DNA of 64,000 bases from Coleophoma eucalyptorum (taxonomy: Eukaryota > Ascomycota > Leotiomycetes > Helotiales > Dermateaceae): assembly GCA_026120035.1 (NCBI GenBank), contig JALRME010000011.1, forward strand, positions 434,001 through 498,000, written 5' to 3'. Shown piece by piece: positions 60,501-64,000 of this stretch. Within the stretch, counting starts at the first letter, position 1. Each line of letters starts with the position of its first letter. Under the pieces are notes generated by a model, which had not been told where the DNA came from, ran no database searches, and saw only the letters and a program-made list of their open reading frames with translations. The position numbers and the translations under genes are program-made.

Positions 60501-61426
60501 GAACAGACAAGCAACCAGCTCTCACGCTCATTCACTCACACACTCTCACACTCTCTCGCCGCCGCCGCTCTCCACTCCACTCAATTCGACTCAGGTTCAA
60601 GAGAGCTACCCGAACTACACACGCCTCTAGTCCCTGCTCGTCCTCGTCGCTCTATTCTACCCTTCCTTACCTTATTACTTTCCGCCCGTGGGCTCAATCT
60701 CCAATCTTCCCTTTCTCCATCAACAACCACTCAACCCACTACCACCACCACACTTCTACAGTAAATTCCCTTCCGACGCAACAGCCGTCTAATCTACCAT
60801 TTCTCATCTGTGGCGAGACATCATTTTGTCGAGATTACTCCTACGCTCGACCACCCGACCTGATATCCTTCCTTCTGTTGATACCATATTCCGATCGTGC
60901 TTCGCAAACTCCAATTTCTTTCCTGCCTACACCATCACCGCCACTTAACAGCCTTCATCTGCTGTTCGTCCCTCCATCACGAAACGACGCCTCTCCGCTG
61001 CCCGTAGCAGTGTGCGGACAGTCCTTTCGGATACACGCGACGCTTTAAGAGGATTGGGAAGTTGACCAACAGTCTTGTTGATTTGGTGAGTGGCCTGGCC
61101 GAACAACTGCACCAACCACCATCATAGCGAAACCTGAAACATGGATAAGCTCTATGGTGGCAATCACCTAAAGTTTATTATCGTTGGTCATTGAGCATCA
61201 TAGTGGATATCCTGACGGCTGCAATTGATGCCGTTTGTGTTCTCCTCGTTGATGTTCGATGCTTCCAAATCCAACCCACATCCGATGCCTCCCAAATTGC
61301 CTACTGTCAATTCGACGCTAACCGTAGATCACCTCAGACTTGCCAACTTCAATCTCGCATCGCAAACATCAGCAACCACCTCTTCCTTTTCAACCACTTT
61401 TACACAAGTCGATCAAATCCGACATC
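57594..61426. other. Long intergenic region; right part is the G-alpha leader
   Basis: I see no gene from 57594 to about 60450. Minor repeats are a GAGTCTC tandem at about 60038-60058 and CCAATCC-type repeats around 60224-60262. From 60480 the plus strand is pyrimidine-rich and is probably the promoter and 5' leader of the G-alpha gene. It has a candidate leader-intron donor (GTGAGT at 61086) and upstream open frames at 61141-61194 and 61228-61473. Confidence 0.45.
61141..61194 (+). other. Upstream ORF 1 in the G-alpha leader
   Basis: An 18-codon frame (MDKLYGGNHLKFIIVGH, then stop) lies 233 nt before the G-alpha start codon. If it is in the mature leader it could lower translation of the main frame. 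A possible leader intron starting at 61086 could remove it. Confidence 0.35.
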
Positions 61427-61473
61427 ATGGGTTGTGGAATGAGCTCAGAAGAGAAGGAGGGCAAGGCCCGTAA
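61228..61473 (+). other. Upstream ORF 2 overlapping the G-alpha start codon
   Basis: An 82-codon ATG frame starts 199 nt before the G-alpha ATG (61427) in another reading frame and ends 47 nt inside the coding sequence. Ribosomes using it would bypass the main start. It may be spliced out; the peptide has no recognisable domain. Confidence 0.35.
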
Positions 61474-62775
61474 CGAGGAGATTGAGAATCAATTGAAGAG
61501 AGATAAGATGCTTCAACGAAACGAGATCAAGATGCTTCTTCTTGGTCAGTAACTTCTTCACAGCCGCGCGCTCGTTTTTGAAGCATGTTTAACGCTTGTG
61601 CAGGTGCTGGAGAGTCCGGAAAGTCAACGATTTTGAAGCAGATGAAATTGATTCACGAAGGTGGTTACTCCCGCGATGAGCGTGAATCGTTCAAGGAGAT
61701 TATTTTCTCCAACACCGTCCAATCTATGCGAGTCATCCTCGAGGCTATGGAGTCGCTCGAGCTTCCACTTGATGTAAGTGCGCATTTGTTTTTTTGTGAT
61801 GGGACTGGGACCAGTATCACGACTGCTTGAGATTTTTCCTTCTGCAGTCGTCAAAACTTGGCCAGATTCCATCAACATCCACATCCTTTGTACTGACAAA
61901 TTTATCAGGACCAACGCGCTGAGTACCATGTCCAAACTATTTTCATGCAACCGCAACAAATCGAAGGCGATAACTTGCCACCTGAGGTTGGAAGTGCTAT
62001 CGCTGCTCTTTGGAGAGATGCTGGTGTTACTGCTTGTTTCCAACGATCAAGAGAGTACCAATTAAACGATTCAGCACGATAGTACGTTTGTCACTGACCA
62101 ACTCTGTTCTCTGCTGACTTTCCTAGCTACTTTGATAACATCGAGCGCATCGCTCAACCTGACTACATGCCAAACGACCAAGATGTCCTCCGCTCCCGTG
62201 TCAAGACCACTGGTATCACCGAGACAACCTTCATTATCGGCGATCTCACATATAGAATGTTCGATGTTGGAGGACAAAGATCTGAGCGTAAGAAGTGGAT
62301 TCACTGCTTCGAGAACGTTACCACCATTCTCTTCCTTGTCGCCATTTCCGAGTACGATCAACTTCTGTTCGAAGACGAGACGGTCAACCGTATGCAAGAA
62401 GCGCTTACTTTGTTCGATTCCATCTGCAACTCCCGATGGTTTATCAAGACCTCCATCATTTTGTTCTTGAACAAGATTGATCGTTTCAAGGAGAAGCTTC
62501 CAGTTTCCCCAATGAAGAACTACTTCCCTGATTACGAAGGTGGTGAGGACTATGGATTGGCATGCGACTACATCCTCAACCGATTCGTCAGCTTGAATCA
62601 ACACGAGACCAAGCAAATTTATACTCACTTTACTTGTGCAACTGACACCACTCAAATCCGCTTCGTCATGGCTGCTGTCAATGGTAAGTTCATCAATACA
62701 GTAGTTCTTGGCCTTTACTAACACTTTCCAGATATCATAATCCAAGAGAACTTACGTCTTTGCGGTCTCATCTAA
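61427..62775 (+). CDS. Heterotrimeric G-protein alpha subunit, group I
   Basis: A Gi-like alpha subunit that relays signals from surface receptors to cAMP and MAP-kinase pathways. Five exons (61427-61544, 61604-61773, 61909-62081, 62127-62683, 62732-62775) join to 353 residues, the standard length of this group. Key residues are all in place. MGC at the start gives a myristoylated Gly2 and palmitoylated Cys3. The P-loop is GAGESGKS (residues 40-47). The switch arginine is R178 (RVKTTGI). DVGGQ ends at the catalytic Q204. NKID and TCATDTT bind the guanine ring. The C-terminus is CGLI with Cys350, the pertussis-toxin position. Counterparts are GNA-1 in Neurospora, FadA in Aspergillus and BCG1 in Botrytis. 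The leader upstream carries overlapping open frames. Confidence 0.97.
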
Positions 62776-63740
62776 TCAACCAGCATCTGCATGTTGACTG
62801 CAGACGGACCACGAGGAGCATTTCTTACGGAATCTAATCAATTGGCGTTTTTTCAAAGATCGGTGGTTCTTTTTATTATACCAGCACCTGCGCATCGCAC
62901 CTCTCGAGACCTACAACCCTATTTCGGTAACCAGGAATGTTGGGAACTATAACCTGGGTGTTTGAGGAGGTTGTACATTGCATTCTCAAGCAGGCTCTGC
63001 ACTTCTTGTACTTGTTCTCCCTCGTTCCGATACTTATTTCTTTTCTCTTCTTTTTGCTTAGTACTATCCGTCGGAGTTTCGAGATTTTCCTTAACGCATG
63101 ACATGTTCCTTATTGTGAGTTGTAATATGAACGAGCTGCGCAAGACCAAAAACTTGCAGGCGCTTTCCTTTCTCTGGGAAGAATATCCAGAGGGAGGCAT
63201 TGAGGACAAGGGGAGGGGGTTGTATGAGTGAGGAGAGTGTTCCTGGAGGATAACAAAAGATATATTTCATGATTCTCAACTGTTAGCTACCTTTTTCGCA
63301 TTCATTCCTCTCAGATAGAAAATTCTGGCGACTCTAGGTAGCTGAACGAAGGTTGTACCATAGACATGATGCTGAAGAATGTGTGACAACTCGTTGAGAT
63401 ACCAGATAAAACAGCACTTCCAGAATGTGGCTACAGAACTACCTTGAACATCATAGCCTGGCCTTGTGCCTTAGAATCTTGTAGGATGAATTGCGCCTCA
63501 CTCAATAAGTGTCCCGCACCTGATCTTTGCTGATCATTCAAACAACCCCTCGCATACCTAATTCATGTCTTGCTTCCTAATCTTGGCTTTTCGTCCCTCG
63601 CCTATCAACTCGTCTCGCGTCACCAGCCTCCTACTTACCAAGCTACTGAACTACACCTCCAAAACATCACCGGACTCCAAGTATCCGTCAACGCTGATAT
63701 CGTATCTCTAGCTGACCTCAGAAATGCGCCCCAAGATAAA
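62776..63740. other. Intergenic region after the G-alpha gene
   Basis: The 3' flank of G-alpha. A minus-strand frame at 62919-63209 is open but has no recognisable motif. From 63534 the plus strand is open in the frame of the partial CDS that follows, without an ATG before 63741. Confidence 0.45.
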
Positions 63741-64000
63741 ATGCTCCTACCTAGTCTCCATCCCTTCTATCTCATTTACTTCTGCTTCTTATCCCTCGCT
63801 TCAATAGTCACCGCTCTCATCACCCTACCTGTCATCCCACAGCTTACCAACGAGAGTATCCTCGCTCGGGAGCGGATTAAGGTGTGCAGGGAGAGGTGCG
63901 CTTGTGACTTGGAGACGGCGGTTGGGGCTGCGCGGGAAGAGAAGTCTGGAGATGAGGCTGTGAATGTGAATGCGAATGTGGAGAGGGCTGGAGGAGACGG
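63741..64000 (+). CDS. Partial hypothetical protein, cut by the window end
   Basis: An ATG frame runs off the right edge. It begins MLLPSLHPFYLIYFCFLSLA and continues into a Ser/Val/Ile-rich stretch, so the N-terminus is hydrophobic (about 20-30 residues), like a signal anchor or membrane helix. A charged Glu/Arg-rich part follows (ESILARERIKVCRERCACDL). The same frame is open for 69 more codons upstream (from 63534) without an ATG, so an upstream exon is possible. I do not recognise a family. Confidence 0.35.
   Translation, partial: MLLPSLHPFYLIYFCFLSLASIVTALITLPVIPQLTNESILARERIKVCRERCACDLETAVGAAREEKSGDEAVNVNANVERAGGD

Noticed and set aside
62919..63209. 96-codon minus-strand frame behind G-alpha
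   Set aside because: No domain, and it lies in the 3' flank of G-alpha on the opposite strand.

Overview
The window is nuclear DNA of a filamentous ascomycete (Pezizomycotina). The evidence is the intron style (GT-AG, mostly 47-60 nt), a 353-residue group I G-alpha ending CGLI, PAC1/NudF, a fungal delta-type phospholipase C, allantoicase, and a purine-activator (UaY-type) site. Class Leotiomycetes is my guess from general resemblance and is not proven here. There are no phage, CRISPR, insertion-sequence or clear transposon genes.

Layout. 2463-4981(-) TBC RabGAP. 6179-8832(-) ankyrin plus dilute (DIL) protein with an unresolved 5' end. 9322-10574(-) allantoicase with a UaY site and GATA sites upstream. 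11508-12385(+) cytochrome b561-type membrane protein. 14852-15494(-) ribosomal protein L27, whose first exon carries 7 coding nt and last exon 8. 16274-17809(-) mitochondrial seryl-tRNA synthetase. 18125-19281(-) quercetinase-like bicupin, divergent from 19930-20892(+) alpha/beta hydrolase. 21600-21737(-) tRNA-Asn(GUU) interrupted twice. 22147-23505(-) Golgi-type membrane protein, perhaps a glycosyltransferase. 25106-27820(-) Ntr1/Spp382/TFIP11 spliceosome-disassembly factor. 28222-29714(-) PAC1/LIS1, head to head with 30433-33282(+) XMAP215/Stu2-family TOG protein. 33283-45241 is about 12 kb without a recognisable gene. 45242-48658(+) phosphoinositide-specific PLC. 50164-54760(-) eight-exon Urb2/Npa2 ribosome-biogenesis protein, divergent from 55076-55430(+) Mic10. 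57135-57593(-) small membrane protein. 61427-62775(+) G-alpha subunit. A partial reading frame runs off the right end.

Most genes are housekeeping (translation, ribosome assembly, splicing, cytoskeleton, trafficking, signalling). Possible functional pairings are PAC1 with the TOG protein (microtubule dynamics and dynein, shared promoter), the bicupin with the hydrolase (possible flavonol cleavage followed by ester hydrolysis), and the G-alpha with PLC (signalling, but 13 kb apart).

The most unusual element is the tRNA-Asn gene. Besides a canonical 11-nt intron at position 37/38, it has a 53-nt insertion between positions 26 and 27 that looks like a fungal spliceosomal intron (GTAAGC start, CTAAT, TTACAG end). 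Removing both gives a complete 74-nt cloverleaf.
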